From contig JAKGSH010000004.1 of assembly GCA_021568835.1 (NCBI GenBank), positions 62,001-126,000 on the forward strand: a stretch of DNA of 64,000 nucleotides. Direction: 5' to 3'. Below are positions 48,181 to 57,782 of the stretch, in pieces (position 1 is the stretch's first letter; every line of letters starts with the position of its first letter). The translations under genes were made by a program, and so were the position numbers. Below the pieces are notes generated by a model, which was given only the letters and a program-made list of their open reading frames with translations, had not been told where the DNA came from and ran no database searches. The stretch comes from Streptomyces sp. Tue 6430 (GTDB taxonomy: Bacteria; Actinomycetota; Actinomycetes; Streptomycetales; Streptomycetaceae).

Positions 48181-49116
48181 CTAGCCCATCGGAACGGCCT
48201 GCCCCGTGACGCGTGTGCGGGTGGACCGGGGGTCGACGTCGACCAGCAGGTCGCTGGGGCGGCCCATGTCCTCTCCCTGCCGGATGCTGATCCTGGTGGG
48301 GCCGGTGACGAGGCCGAGCGTGCGGAGGTAGCCGCCGAACGCCGCGGCCGCCGCTCCGGTCGCCGGGTCCTCCACGACGCCACCGACCGGGAACGGGTTG
48401 CGGACGTGGAAGCGCTCCGGCGTCTCGCGCCACACCAGCATCACGGTGGTCCAGCCGTGACGCCGCATCACGTCGGCGAGGCCGTCGAAGTCGTAGGCGA
48501 GGGAGGCCAGACGCTCCCGGGAGGCGGCGGCCAGGACCAGGTGGTCGTTGCCGCCGAACGCCACGTGCGGCGGCAGCTCGGGGTCCAGGTCGCCGGCCTC
48601 CCAGCCCAGGGCCTTCAGCGTCTCGTCCAGTTCGGTGCTCTCGGCGGGGCGGGAGCGGGTCGCGACGCTGGTGAGCGTGGCCAGCATGGCGCCTTCCTCC
48701 TCCGTGACGGCCACGGCGATCTCGCCCGCCGCCGTGTCCAGGAGGATCTCGCCGGGGCCCGTCCGCTCGGCGAGGGCGACGGCCAGGGCAACGGTCACGT
48801 GCCCACAGAAGGCGACTTCGGCGAGCGGGCTGAAGTAGCGGACGCCGAACCGCCGGGACGCCTCGTCCCGGCCGGTACGGCCGGTGACGAAGACCGTCTC
48901 GGAGTAGCCGACCCGGGCGGCGACGGCGAGCATCGTCGCGTCGTCGAGGCCGCGGGCGTCGAGCACGACACCGGCGGGGTTGCCTCCCGCCGGATCGCGG
49001 GTGAAGGCCGCGTACCGCAGGACCTCCGTGGGCGGCTGGGCGGGGTCGACGGGACCGGTTCCCGTGGTGTCGCTGATCTCGCTGATCTCGCTGATCTCGC
49101 TGGCTTCGCTGGTCAT
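48181..49116 (-). CDS. PhzF family phenazine-biosynthesis-like isomerase
   Basis: A 311-residue PhzF/DapF-fold protein: FTRDPAGGNPAGVVLDA near the start (with GGNPAGV signature), SETVFVTG, FSPLAEVAFCGHVTVALAVAL with the acid/base region, and VEDPATGAAAAAFGGYL. Members isomerise or epimerise small metabolites. The N-terminal 12 residues contain a Ser-Glu-Ile repeat from a 9-bp tandem repeat. ATG 49116 lacks a clear ribosome site. It is divergent from a LysR regulator that probably controls it. Confidence 0.9.
   Translation of the reverse strand: MTSEASEISEISEISDTTGTGPVDPAQPPTEVLRYAAFTRDPAGGNPAGVVLDARGLDDATMLAVAARVGYSETVFVTGRTGRDEASRRFGVRYFSPLAEVAFCGHVTVALAVALAERTGPGEILLDTAAGEIAVAVTEEEGAMLATLTSVATRSRPAESTELDETLKALGWEAGDLDPELPPHVAFGGNDHLVLAAASRERLASLAYDFDGLADVMRRHGWTTVMLVWRETPERFHVRNPFPVGGVVEDPATGAAAAAFGGYLRTLGLVTGPTRISIRQGEDMGRPSDLLVDVDPRSTRTRVTGQAVPMG
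49072..49107. repeat. 9-bp tandem repeat, four copies, at the PhzF N-terminus
   Basis: Unit GCTGATCTC three times and a variant GCTGGCTTC; in frame, encodes Ser-Glu-Ile repeats. Confidence 0.9.
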
Positions 49117-49143
49117 GTCGTCCACGCTGCCATCCCGGTACCG

Positions 49144-49168
49144 ATCGAGTCCAACGATTGATGTCGAT
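49144..49168. promoter_or_regulatory. LysR-type binding site candidate
   Basis: ATCGA (49144-49148) and TCGAT (49164-49168) form an interrupted dyad in the 85-bp gap between divergent PhzF and LysR genes. Placement is typical for LysR sites; the spacing is somewhat longer than the usual T-N11-A. Confidence 0.45.
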
Positions 49169-49201
49169 GCGGTCCATCGGCAACTCGCATACCCTGGGGG
49201 C

Positions 49202-50088
49202 GTGGACACCCGCTTGCTGCACACGTTCACCGTCCTCGCCCGGACGGGCAGCTTCACGGCCGCTGCCGCCGAGTTGCACCTCGCCCAGTCGACGGTCACC
49301 GTGCACATCCGCGCCCTGGAGCGGGAACTCGGCGTCCGGCTGTTCGACCGCCTGCCCACGGGCGCGCTGCTCACCGGGACCGGCCGACGGCTGCTGGAGA
49401 GGGCCGAGGACGTGCTCGACGCGGTGGCGCGGCTGCGGGCGGACGGTGCCGGTGACGGGGCCGCAGGGGGACGCGTGGTCGTCGGCACCCCCGAGTCGCT
49501 GTGCACGACGCGGCTGCCGGGCGTGGTCGCCGCCCTGCGCACGCGCCACCCCGAGGTGGACGTCCAGTTGTACGCGGCGGCACCGCGCGGTGCGTCGAGG
49601 GACTGCGGTCCGGACTCCTGGACCTGGCCCTGCTGCTGGAGGAGGAGACCGACTTCCCCGATGTGACCAGCGAACCGATCGCCCGCGAGCCCCTCGCCCT
49701 CGTCTGCGCCCCCGGCCACCCGCTCGCCGCGCGGGCCGACCCGCCGACGTGGGCGGAACTCTCCGGCGAGGACGTCTTCCTGCTGGAACAGGGCTGCTCC
49801 TACAGCGACGAGCTGGAGCGCCGGCTGCTCGCCGTGCCCGGCGCCCGTCCGCGCCTGACCCGCTTCGGGAGCGTGGACGCGGCGCGTTCCTGCGTGACCG
49901 CCGGACTGGGAGTGACCCTGCTGCCCCTGACGACCGTGCGGGACCACCTGCGCGACGGACGGCTGCTGCGCCTCGACGGACCGCGGTTCGCCGACGCCCC
50001 GGTGCGGCTGGCCCGCCACCGCAGACGGTGGACGTCACCGGCGGCCGAGACGTTCGTCCGGGAACTGGTACGGCACCTGCCCGACTGA
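49202..50088 (+). CDS. LysR family transcriptional regulator (reading broken once)
   Basis: About 295 residues. N-terminal HTH (LHTFTVLARTGSFTAAAAEL, AQSTVTVHIRALERELGVRL), linker helix, and a periplasmic-binding-like effector domain (LDLALLLEEETDFPDV, CAPGHPLAARADPPTW, AGLGVTLLPLTTV). A missing base near 49590 divides it. GTG 49202 is close behind a G-run; the message may be leaderless. Likely regulates the divergent PhzF gene. Confidence 0.88.
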
Positions 50089-50144
50089 CGGGCCGGGAAC
50101 ACCGCGCCGGTCACGGCGCGCGCCCCTGCGGGACCCGTGACCGG

Positions 50145-50180
50145 GCCGCCGGTGCCGCCGGTGCCGCCGGTGCCGCCGGT
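50145..50180. repeat. 9-bp tandem repeat, four exact copies, intergenic
   Basis: Unit GCCGCCGGT between the LysR and DUF1360 genes. Confidence 0.88.
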
Positions 50181-50219
50181 GCGGCCGGAGGCGAGGGTCT
50201 CGTAAGGCGCGGCGGCGGG

Positions 50220-50765
50220 CTACTCGCCGCCGGTGAGCTTGTCCGTCAGGGCACCGTAGGCCAGTTGCAGCGCGTCCGCCCCGGCCAGCGCGGTGAGCGC
50301 CCCCATGGCCGTCCGCGTGCCGCGCGGCCAGAGCAGCTGGCCCGCGGTCAGGGTCGAGGCCACCCAGACGCTCACGCAGAACGGGCAGGTCACCAGTTCG
50401 CCGACGGCGTCCCCGCCGTCGTCGGCGCGTGCCTCCTCGTGGAGTTCGGCCGGGCCCTGCGGACCGACGTACCGCGTGAAGGGGGCCCTGAGCGGGCTGG
50501 TCACCGACGCCTTGCTCAGCAGTCGGCTGAGCCGGAAGGTGGCCACCGCGGTCAGGATCACGTCCCAGGGCTCCGGCCGGTCGGGCAGGGGGCGCCGCCG
50601 CAGCCGTACCGCCGTCGCCCAGGCCGCCGTGTACGCCCCGAACCCCGCCATGGCCGTGAGGTAGCCGCGCAGCGGCCGCTCGTGCCCGGCCGAGTAGTCG
50701 CGTTGCGTGCCCCGGAGAAGTCCCTCCAGGCGTCCGGTGAAGCGGCTTCCGGCTGCTGTGCCCAT
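50220..50765 (-). CDS. DUF1360 family membrane protein
   Basis: A 181-residue protein with three to four TM helices. DVILTAVATFRLSRLLSKASV and VGELVTCPFCVSVWVAS (the CPFC pair) are the DUF1360 hallmarks. Often linked to sporulation or stress genes. Function unknown. ATG 50765. Confidence 0.85.
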   Translation of the reverse strand: MGTAAGSRFTGRLEGLLRGTQRDYSAGHERPLRGYLTAMAGFGAYTAAWATAVRLRRRPLPDRPEPWDVILTAVATFRLSRLLSKASVTSPLRAPFTRYVGPQGPAELHEEARADDGGDAVGELVTCPFCVSVWVASTLTAGQLLWPRGTRTAMGALTALAGADALQLAYGALTDKLTGGE

Positions 50766-51285
50766 GGTTCGCGTCCGTTCCTGTCCCGCTGCGTCCGCAG
50801 GTCGGTTCCGTCACCCTCGTCCGTGTGCGCTCGCCGTTCCGGGTCGCCCGGGCCCGGGAATCCGGACGCCGGGCGGTCGCCGTACGGCTGCCGGCGTCCG
50901 GGTCCCCGCCGGGGCACCCGGCAAACGGGGGCGGGGAGAGGCTCCGGGGGTGGGGACGCCCAGGACAGGAGCTGGGCCGAGGCGGGCCCTCGTTCCGGCT
51001 CGGGGTTCGGAACGAGAGCCCTTGTCCCCTGCACGGACCACTTCGCCGGGAGTCCCGGGAACGGATGCACCCCGGCCGGATTCACCCGGTCGGCAGTACG
51101 GCGGCGCCGGACGGGCCGGGCCCCGCCCTCTTGCCCTCCGGGGGTTCCGCGCGCCTCCGAGGCCCGGTGGGCAGGCGCATCCGAGTGCCGTCCTCGGATA
51201 GAACTGGTCGTGAACCACATCCCGATATGCGGCTTTCGTCCGGGCCGGACGGGGTGCGACTCTTCCTACCGCCCGAGGAGAATCC
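50766..51285. other. Divergent intergenic region, no gene seen
   Basis: Reading frames here are Arg/Pro/Gly-rich on all strands without ribosome sites. It must hold promoters for DUF1360 (-) and the small membrane protein (+). No clear operator or hairpin recognised. Confidence 0.5.
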
Positions 51286-51546
51286 ATGATCGTCAAGAAG
51301 CTGCACGAGGCCGGCGTCACGAGCGAACACGCCTACCTGGCGGCCACCGCCTCGATCGGCCTGTCCCTGGTGTCCTGGCTCACCTCCAGCAGGCACGAGA
51401 GCCTGGAGCGCGCCGACCGCTGGGGCATCTTCGTCGGCGAGTGGGCTCCCACGTTCTTCGGCCTGGGTCTCGCCCTGGCGAACTACGAGGACCGGGAGCC
51501 GGCCCGCGCCGCCGGGGCCCCCTCAGGTCCCCTCCACGAGGTGTGA
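51286..51546 (+). CDS. Small membrane protein
   Basis: An 86-residue protein with two short hydrophobic segments (YLAATASIGLSLVSWLT and WAPTFFGLGLALANY). ATG 51286 follows GAGGAGAA. It precedes the DUF6480 gene by 2 nt, so the two are co-translated. The pairing recurs in Streptomyces. Function unknown. Confidence 0.75.
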   Translation: MIVKKLHEAGVTSEHAYLAATASIGLSLVSWLTSSRHESLERADRWGIFVGEWAPTFFGLGLALANYEDREPARAAGAPSGPLHEV

Positions 51547-51548
51547 CC

Positions 51549-51728
51549 ATGAGCGAGCCACTGCCTCCTCCCGGCGAGACCCCTCCCGTGGAGGGATCGA
51601 CCGCCGAGGCGCACTGCGAACGACCGGACGGCGGCATCTGGGAGCACCCGCGCGTCTGGCTGTTCCTGATCACGGCCGGCTGCCTGCTCGTCGCGGCGTT
51701 CTTCCTGGTGCGCGTCATCAGTTTGTGA
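51549..51728 (+). CDS. DUF6480 family small membrane protein
   Basis: A 59-residue protein: an acidic Pro-rich N-terminus with PPGETPPVEGSTAEA, the DUF6480 hallmark, and one C-terminal TM helix (VWLFLITAGCLLVAAFFLV). ATG 51549, GAGGTG upstream inside the preceding gene. Function unknown. Confidence 0.75.
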   Translation: MSEPLPPPGETPPVEGSTAEAHCERPDGGIWEHPRVWLFLITAGCLLVAAFFLVRVISL

Positions 51729-51935
51729 GCCGGCCCCGCCGCCCCGACGGCCCGCCCGTACCCCCGGGCGGGCCGTCTCGGCCGGACCCCCCGGCATCCG
51801 GACCCCGCGGCATCCGAGCCCAGCGCACTCCTCCCCTGTCCAGCGCACTCCCCCACCGCCCCGCCGCACCCGACGCGGGGCCCTCGCCGGGCGCGGCGTA
51901 CTCACCCGGTGGCGGCCGTCATGCGGCGACGACCG

Positions 51936-53992
51936 TCACGCGTCGGCGGAGCCGCGCGGCGCCGCCCGGTACTCGGCGGCCAGGGCCTCCGCCATGTCCG
52001 CCACCGAGTAGCGGGTCGTCACCGTCTCCCGGGCGGCGCGCGCCAGGCGGGCGCGCCGGTCCTCGGGCAGGGACGCCAGCCGGTGCAGGCCGCGGGCCAG
52101 GCCGGAGGCGGACGAGGTGTCGAGCAGGATGCCGTTGACGCCGTCGCGCAGGTAGTGGACCACTCCCCGCGGAGCGGGCCCGCGGCCGGCAGTCCCGCCT
52201 CCATGGCCTCCAGTACGGCGATGCCGAACTCCTCCTTGGCGCTCGGGCACACGTACCAGGTCGGCACGCCGTCGCCGCTGTCGGCCAGGGCCCGCTCCAG
52301 GCGCCTCACCTCGTCGTTCGGCATCGCGGGGAGCATCGCGAGGCGCCGTGCCGCCGCCACCTGCCCGGCCGGCAGGGCGCTGATCGTGTCGCGCATCCGC
52401 CGTTCGGCCGGGGTGGGGCGGTCCGTGCTCCCTCCGACGAGGACCAGCGTGGTCGTACGCCACAACTCCGTCGCGAGCCAGGTGCGCACGAGCAGGTCCT
52501 GCTGTTTGACCGGGTGGAGCCGTCCCACGCACAGCAGCAGCGGGAGGCTCCGGTCGGCGGGCGCGAGCCCGTCGGGCCGGCCGCCGTCGGCGAACAGGTC
52601 GTCCAGCATCCGCCGCCGCAGTGCCGCCTCGTCGGCCGCCGGTACGTACGGGGCGATCCCCTCGGGCGGTGCGGGCGGTCCCGCGGGGCCGTAGCGGTCG
52701 CCGAGGACGGGGAAGTGGCGGAGCAGGTCGCTGGTGCCGGGGCGGCCGGGGATGCCGATCACGGTGTCGGCCCGGTCCACCAGGCGGTCGGCGCAGAAGA
52801 CGCGGTGCAGATCGGCGCGCAGCAGTTCGGCGCGCTCCGGGTCCCGGGGGTCGGCCTGGGCGTACTTGCGCACCATGTTGCGGTGGGGATCGGGGGTCGC
52901 GGTGAAGAACAGGCGTCCTCCCGTGCGGGCGGTCGCCTGCGCGAGGGCCAGGCTGCCGTCGTCGGCGTACCGCACGTGCACGACGTCGACGGGGCGGGGC
53001 AGGGCGCCCAGCAGGCGGGCGGCCCACCAGGCGAGCGCGGCGCGGTGCCCGGGCCAGGCGTCCTGCCGGGGCGGCCCGGGCGCGTCGACGGGCAGGCGCA
53101 GCACCCAGTGGCCGGGGCCGCGTTCCCGCAGGAGACGGGGGTCGCGGGCCAGGCCGTCGAGGCCCGCGGTCACCACCGTCACCACGCCGGCGATGCCGTC
53201 GCTGAGGGCGAGCCGGGCGCCGAGCCCGCCCAGCAGGACGGACATGCCGCCGCTCAGGCCCTGCCCCGGGGTGTCCAGGTCGCCCTGGAGCATGGTCTGC
53301 GCGACGACGATGCCGGGGGCCGGCCAGGTGTCCTCGGTGAGGGTGGCGGGAGGGTCGAGGAGCAGCCGCTCGTAGGCATCCGTCGCGGTGCCGGCGGCGG
53401 GCAGGTGGGCGGGGCCGTCGGGGAGCCGGTGCAGGTAGCGCCAGAGGGCGTGGCGGGCGCCCCGGTCGGCGGGCCCGGCGAGTGCCGCGGCCTCGGTCGC
53501 GGACAGGGGCCGCAGGCCCGCCGTCTCGGCGCAGTCCAGCAGGAAGGCGGTGCGCGCGGCGACGGGCGCGCCGCGCAGCAGCATGTGACGCAGCGTCTCC
53601 TCGGCGTACCGGGCGCCGTGGCGGCGCACGGTGTCCGGCCACATCTCCGCCAGGACCGCACCGAGCCTCGGCCCGCCGTGGGCGTGGGCGAGCAGGGCCT
53701 CGGGAGTGAGCGGAACGGCGAGGCGGCAGGCCCGCCGCAGGGAGGCGACGGCCGTGTCCTCGCGGCTGAGCGCGGGCGCCGGGCCGTGCGGGACGGGGCG
53801 CGGGCCGAGCCCGTACTCGGCCTCCAGCAGCATCGCCGGTTCACCGCCGGGGTGCCGGCCCGCGGCGGTACCCGGCCCGTCCGCGCGCATGCCGCGGAAG
53901 AAGACGGCCCGCGCCGCGGCGAGCGGGTCTGGATCCTCATGGGACGGCGTTGCCGCCGCGGTGTCCCACGGCGGCGCTGAGGAGGCGGACAC
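51936..53992 (-). CDS. Two-domain glycosyltransferase, GT4-like C-terminal domain (reading broken once)
   Basis: About 685 residues, much longer than a usual GT4 enzyme. Residues 1-240 are an all-helical domain of unknown function (LLAHAHGGPRLGAVLAEMWP, RHALWRYLHRLPDGPAH). The GT-B part follows: GGMSVLLGGLGARLALSDG, VDVVHVRYADDGSLAL, LLLCVGRLHPVKQQDLLVRT, and the donor motif SAKEEFGIAVLEAMEAGLPA. A missing base near 52170 separates the last 80 residues (GVVHYLRDGVNGILLD). GTG 53992 follows AAGGAGACC. It is divergent from a GT1 enzyme; possibly both decorate one product. Confidence 0.82.
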
Positions 53993-54190
53993 TCTGGTCT
54001 CCTTCGTGCGGAACGGACGACGTGGCGAGTTCCGGCGGGGGGCTTCACCCGGATGCACCCGCTCCCGGCGCGCGCTCCGGCAGCCGGCCCTGCCACCCCT
54101 CGGCCGCGTCCCGCCGTTCTCCGCCGTGACCTGCCGTTCCCCGCCGCGGCCCGCCATGACCTGCCGTGCTCCGCGCCGTCCCGTCCCGTC

Positions 54191-54235
54191 CCGCGACGCA
54201 CCGCCCCGCGACGCGCCGCCCCGCGACGCACCGCC
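54191..54235. repeat. 15-bp tandem repeat, three copies, between divergent glycosyltransferases
   Basis: Unit CCGCGACGCACCGCC (middle copy one change), about 50 nt upstream of the GT1 start. Confidence 0.88.
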
Positions 54236-54286
54236 CCGCCGAGGACCCGCCGCATCCGTGGCACCGCGTCGTGACGAAGGAGGGGC

Positions 54287-55624
54287 ATGCCGCGCATGGT
54301 GATCATCAGCCCGCCGTTCTTCTCCCACGCCCGCCCCCTGTCCGTCCTGGCGGCCGCTCTGCGGGAGCGGGGGGCGGACGTGCACTTCGCCTGCTCGGAG
54401 GCGTTCGAGGATCTCGCGGTCCGCGCCGGCGTGCGCTTCGTGCCGCTGACCGTGACGCGCAACGCGAACACGGGCGTGGCGGAGGCCACGGAGCAGGGGG
54501 CCGCGGAGGCGGCCCGGCTGGACGAGTTCCTCGACGCCACCCGGCACGGCGCGGTTCCCGCCCTGATGACGCAGGCCCGCCACCGCCGGGCCGACATGCT
54601 GGCCGACCCGGAGGGCGTGCTCGCACAGCTGCGTGCCCTCGACGAGCGGTTGCGCCCCGACTGGTACGTGGTGGATCAGCTCGGTTACGCGGTGACGCTC
54701 GGCCTGCACTGTCTGGGGGTGCGGTACGCGACGTTCTGCCCGGGGCATCCGACCTACGTCCTCGCGGGTCCCGACAGCTGCTTCGGCGTACCCTACGACT
54801 GGCCCGCCGCCCTGCGGCCCGACCCGCGGCGACTGGCGGACCTGACGGCCGCGGCCCGCGAGAACGACGAGGCGTTCACGGCGCTGTTCGAGGCGTTCGT
54901 CCGGACCGAGGCGCCCGACGCCCCCGCACCGGGCCGCGCCTTCGCGCTGACGTCGCCCGAGGCGGTCCTGTACTCCTACCCCGAACTGCCTTGGCTGCCC
55001 GTGCCGCCGGCGGGCCCGGAGCACGTGTACGCGGGACACATGGTGGGCGCCGCCGAGCCGTTGGACGACGACTGGTCACGGCGGCTGCGGCGGCTGCGCG
55101 AACGGGCCGACCGGGTCGTCCTCGTCGCGCTCGGCACCTTCCTGAGCGCCCGCGACGACGTTCTGCGGACCGTCGTGTCCGGGGTGGTGGACGGCACGGA
55201 CGGCACGGCGGTCGTCGTGGCGGCGGGCGGACGGACGGCCGCCCTCGCGGACCTGGCAGGCGACCGCGTCGTCGTGGCGCCGTCCGTCCCGCAGCAGTCC
55301 CTGCTCGCCCACGTGGACGCGATGGTCCACCACGGGGGCAACAACTCGTTCACCGAGTGCCTGCGGTTCGGGGTCCCCGCGCTGGTCCTGCCGTTCTCCA
55401 GCGATCAGTTCGCCGTCGCGCGCGACGCGGAACGCGCCGGTGTCGGGGTCGTACGGGACCCCAACACCCTGTCCTCCCGCGAGGTGCCGGCGGTGCTGCA
55501 CTTCCTGAGCACGACCGTCCGCGAGCGCATGGGGCGATGGGCCCGGCAGGCCGGTGAGCGCGGCCCGGACCACGCGGCCGCCCGGCTCCTGGCCGTCATG
55601 GGCGAGCCGGTCCCCGCGCCCTGA
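54287..55624 (+). CDS. GT1 family (UGT-type) glycosyltransferase
   Basis: A 445-residue GT-B enzyme resembling macrolide glycosyltransferases: N-terminal acceptor domain starting MVIISPPFFSHARPLSVLAA, DWYVVDQLGYAVTLGLHCLG, and the C-terminal nucleotide-sugar site VVVAPSVPQQSLLAHVDAMV followed by HHGGNNSFTECLRFGVP and LPFSSDQFAVARDAE. ATG 54287 with AAGGAGG. Sugar donor and acceptor unknown; polyketide, lipid or xenobiotic acceptors are typical. Confidence 0.88.
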   Translation: MPRMVIISPPFFSHARPLSVLAAALRERGADVHFACSEAFEDLAVRAGVRFVPLTVTRNANTGVAEATEQGAAEAARLDEFLDATRHGAVPALMTQARHRRADMLADPEGVLAQLRALDERLRPDWYVVDQLGYAVTLGLHCLGVRYATFCPGHPTYVLAGPDSCFGVPYDWPAALRPDPRRLADLTAAARENDEAFTALFEAFVRTEAPDAPAPGRAFALTSPEAVLYSYPELPWLPVPPAGPEHVYAGHMVGAAEPLDDDWSRRLRRLRERADRVVLVALGTFLSARDDVLRTVVSGVVDGTDGTAVVVAAGGRTAALADLAGDRVVVAPSVPQQSLLAHVDAMVHHGGNNSFTECLRFGVPALVLPFSSDQFAVARDAERAGVGVVRDPNTLSSREVPAVLHFLSTTVRERMGRWARQAGERGPDHAAARLLAVMGEPVPAP

Positions 55625-55639
55625 GGCGGCCGGTGGCCC

Positions 55640-56413
55640 TCACCTCGTGCGGCCCGGCTTCGGCAGCGGCACGGGCGTGCCGAACCGGACCGGGACACCG
55701 GGCGCGTACAGCACGCTGTCGGGTTCCGCGCGCACCGGGGCGACCCCCGCCCGGGCGAGGAGGGACGCGTCCCGGTCGAGGAGGTCGCAGCCGCGGAAGG
55801 TCCACACCGGGTGGACGTTGGGCAGGTAGTACGACCGTGTCGGCCCGCGTTCGTGCAGCCCCCAGCGGTAGGTCAGGAACTCGTCCAGCGGCCGGGGCCG
55901 CACCACGTCGTCCGAGACCCGGACCCGCACACGGCCGCTCGGCCGGCCGTTCAGCCGCGCCCGGGTGCGGTACGCCAGACGCCGGTCGTCCCACTGCCGG
56001 GACACGCGCGCCCACCGGTAGGGCAGCCCGAAGGCCGCCCGCGCGGCGAGGACCGGCAGCAGCCGGTCGCAGTCGAGCGAGCGGAAGACGACACCGCGCC
56101 GGCCGAGCGCGTCACGGCTGTACAGGCGCACGTTGACCTCGTTGAACGTGCCCAGGTACGGCAGCGGCGGGCCGTTGCCGAAGGCGAGGTCCTCCATGGA
56201 GAAGAACACCAGGCCCGCGTAGGCGCGGCCGCGGTACAGGTCCGGGACCGTCCCGGGCGGCAGCAGGCGGGCGACGTCGAAGGGGTCGACCTCCCAGTGC
56301 AGGAACACCAGGTCGCGCCAGAACTGCCGGAACAGCACACGGCGCAGGCGGCGAGGGGCGAGAGGGGTCAGCGACTCGACGCCGCCGGTGTACCGTTCGC
56401 CGCGATCGCTCAT
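55640..56413 (-). CDS. DUF2071 family protein
   Basis: A 257-residue YqjF-like protein: FLHWEVDPFDVARLLPPGTV, GLVFFSMEDLAF, GTFNEVNVRLYSRD, GVVFRSLDCDRLLPVLAARA and LTYRWGLHERGPTRSYYLPN are DUF2071 landmarks. ATG 56413 with GGAAGGAA. Soluble; function unknown. Ends 15 nt from the convergent GT1 stop. Confidence 0.88.
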   Translation of the reverse strand: MSDRGERYTGGVESLTPLAPRRLRRVLFRQFWRDLVFLHWEVDPFDVARLLPPGTVPDLYRGRAYAGLVFFSMEDLAFGNGPPLPYLGTFNEVNVRLYSRDALGRRGVVFRSLDCDRLLPVLAARAAFGLPYRWARVSRQWDDRRLAYRTRARLNGRPSGRVRVRVSDDVVRPRPLDEFLTYRWGLHERGPTRSYYLPNVHPVWTFRGCDLLDRDASLLARAGVAPVRAEPDSVLYAPGVPVRFGTPVPLPKPGRTR

Positions 56414-56672
56414 CACGCGTTCCTTCCGGCAGGTGACGGTCAGCGGGCGCGGCGACGCCGCCTGGCGTCCGGCCCGCCCTGGGATCATTCGGCCGGAGGC
56501 CCCGGGACGGTTGCACCGGCGAGGCGGACACCCGTTCCCGGCGCGGGGTGTGCGGACCGCGCGGGGTACGCGGCGCGAGGCGCGGGCCGACGCGTCGCAC
56601 CGCACCGGCCGCAGACCCGTCTGGGTCGGGACGGTTCGGGACGTCGCGGGCCGCGCCCCCGGCACCCCGCCG

Positions 56673-57343
56673 TCACCGGGTGGACGGCGCACGGGACGCC
56701 GTCAGGGCGTCGACGATCATGTCCACCGCCTCGTCGACCGTACGCCCGGGGGCAGGACGGGCGGGCGGCCGACCACGGCGCGTTCCGCGAACCCCGACTC
56801 CACGTGCGGCAACCGGATGTCCAGGACCGCCGTACCGGTGCGCCGGCGCTCACGGCGGACCGACGTCAGCCAGGCCGCCAGCGCCGCCTTGGAGGCGGTG
56901 TAGTCGGCCATGCCGGCCGGTGCGGCGTCCACGACGACGCCGGTCACCGCGGCGAGCGTGCCGCCCGGCGGTACGACGGTGAGCGCCGCGCGGAGGAAGG
57001 CGACGGGAGCGAGGGCGTTGACCGTCAGCAGGTGCTCGGCGACCGTGTCGCCGACCACCTCGGCCGGACCGAATCCCGCGGCCCCGACGCACACCACCAC
57101 CGTGTCCAGACCGCCGAGCGCGCCGGCCGCCCAGGGGACCGTTCGGGCACAGCCGTCCAGGTCGTAGGCATCGAAGCGACGGGCCGGCGCACCGCCGCAG
57201 GCGGCGGAGACCCGTGCCAGGGAGGCCGGGTCACGGCCCGCCACGGCGACCCGCGCGCCGAGTCCGTGCAGCCGCTCGGCGAGGGCGGCACCGATGGCGC
57301 CGGTCGCGCCGGGCACGAGGACGCGATCACCGTTCACCTCCAC
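56673..57343 (-). CDS. Short SDR family oxidoreductase (reading broken once)
   Basis: About 223 residues. VLVPGATGAIGAALAERLHG is the cofactor loop (TGxxGxxG), VVVCVGAAGFGPAEVV the NNAG region with substitutions, AAVTGVVVDAAPAGMADYTA and YTASKAAL (YxxxK) the active site. A missing base near 56745; restored, the end reads VDEAVDMIVDALTASRAPST. GTG 57343 follows a perfect AAGGAGGTGA site. The CVGAAG change may mean an atypical substrate. Confidence 0.85.
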
Positions 57344-57782
57344 CGGTCACCTCCTTGTCCCGGCACGCGCGGAGGGACGCCGGGCGCCGGCGGGTCCCCG
57401 CCCCGTCCGGCGGCGCCGCCCGCGACGGAGCCGGTGCTCCGTCCCGTCCGCTTTCGTCACCACTTCCGAGGACGGGGGGCGAGCGGTTGCAGCGTCCTCG
57501 TGGTGGCATCCGTGGCGTGGCCACGCAGCGGAACGTGGGCGGCGTCCCCGAGCGGGCGGCCCCACCCGAGCTGCGGAGGGGTCCCGGCCGGCGGCGTGAG
57601 CGGCGTCCCCGAGCGGGCGGCCCCACCGGGGGGCGGACGCGGAGGCGAGGAGGAGTTGTCATGACGCTCCCCCACCGGCTGTTCGGTGACCGGCTCCGGC
57701 CGCGTTTCCCGACCGGCGGTGCCGCGGGGCCGCGGAGCCGGACCTCCGGCGACCGCCGCGGACGCCGGGGCGGGGCATCCGG
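57344..57782. other. Intergenic region with a 27-bp direct repeat and a small frame with strong RBS
   Basis: A 73-codon frame begins at ATG 57661 behind GAGGAGGAG but overlaps the oxidoreductase end and is Arg-rich; I do not call it. The direct repeat is listed separately. Confidence 0.4.
57540..57627. repeat. 27-bp direct repeat, two exact copies 61 bp apart
   Basis: Copies at 57540-57566 and 57601-57627, beginning CGGCGTCCCCGAGCGGGCGG. No insertion sequence or gene explains them. Confidence 0.88.
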
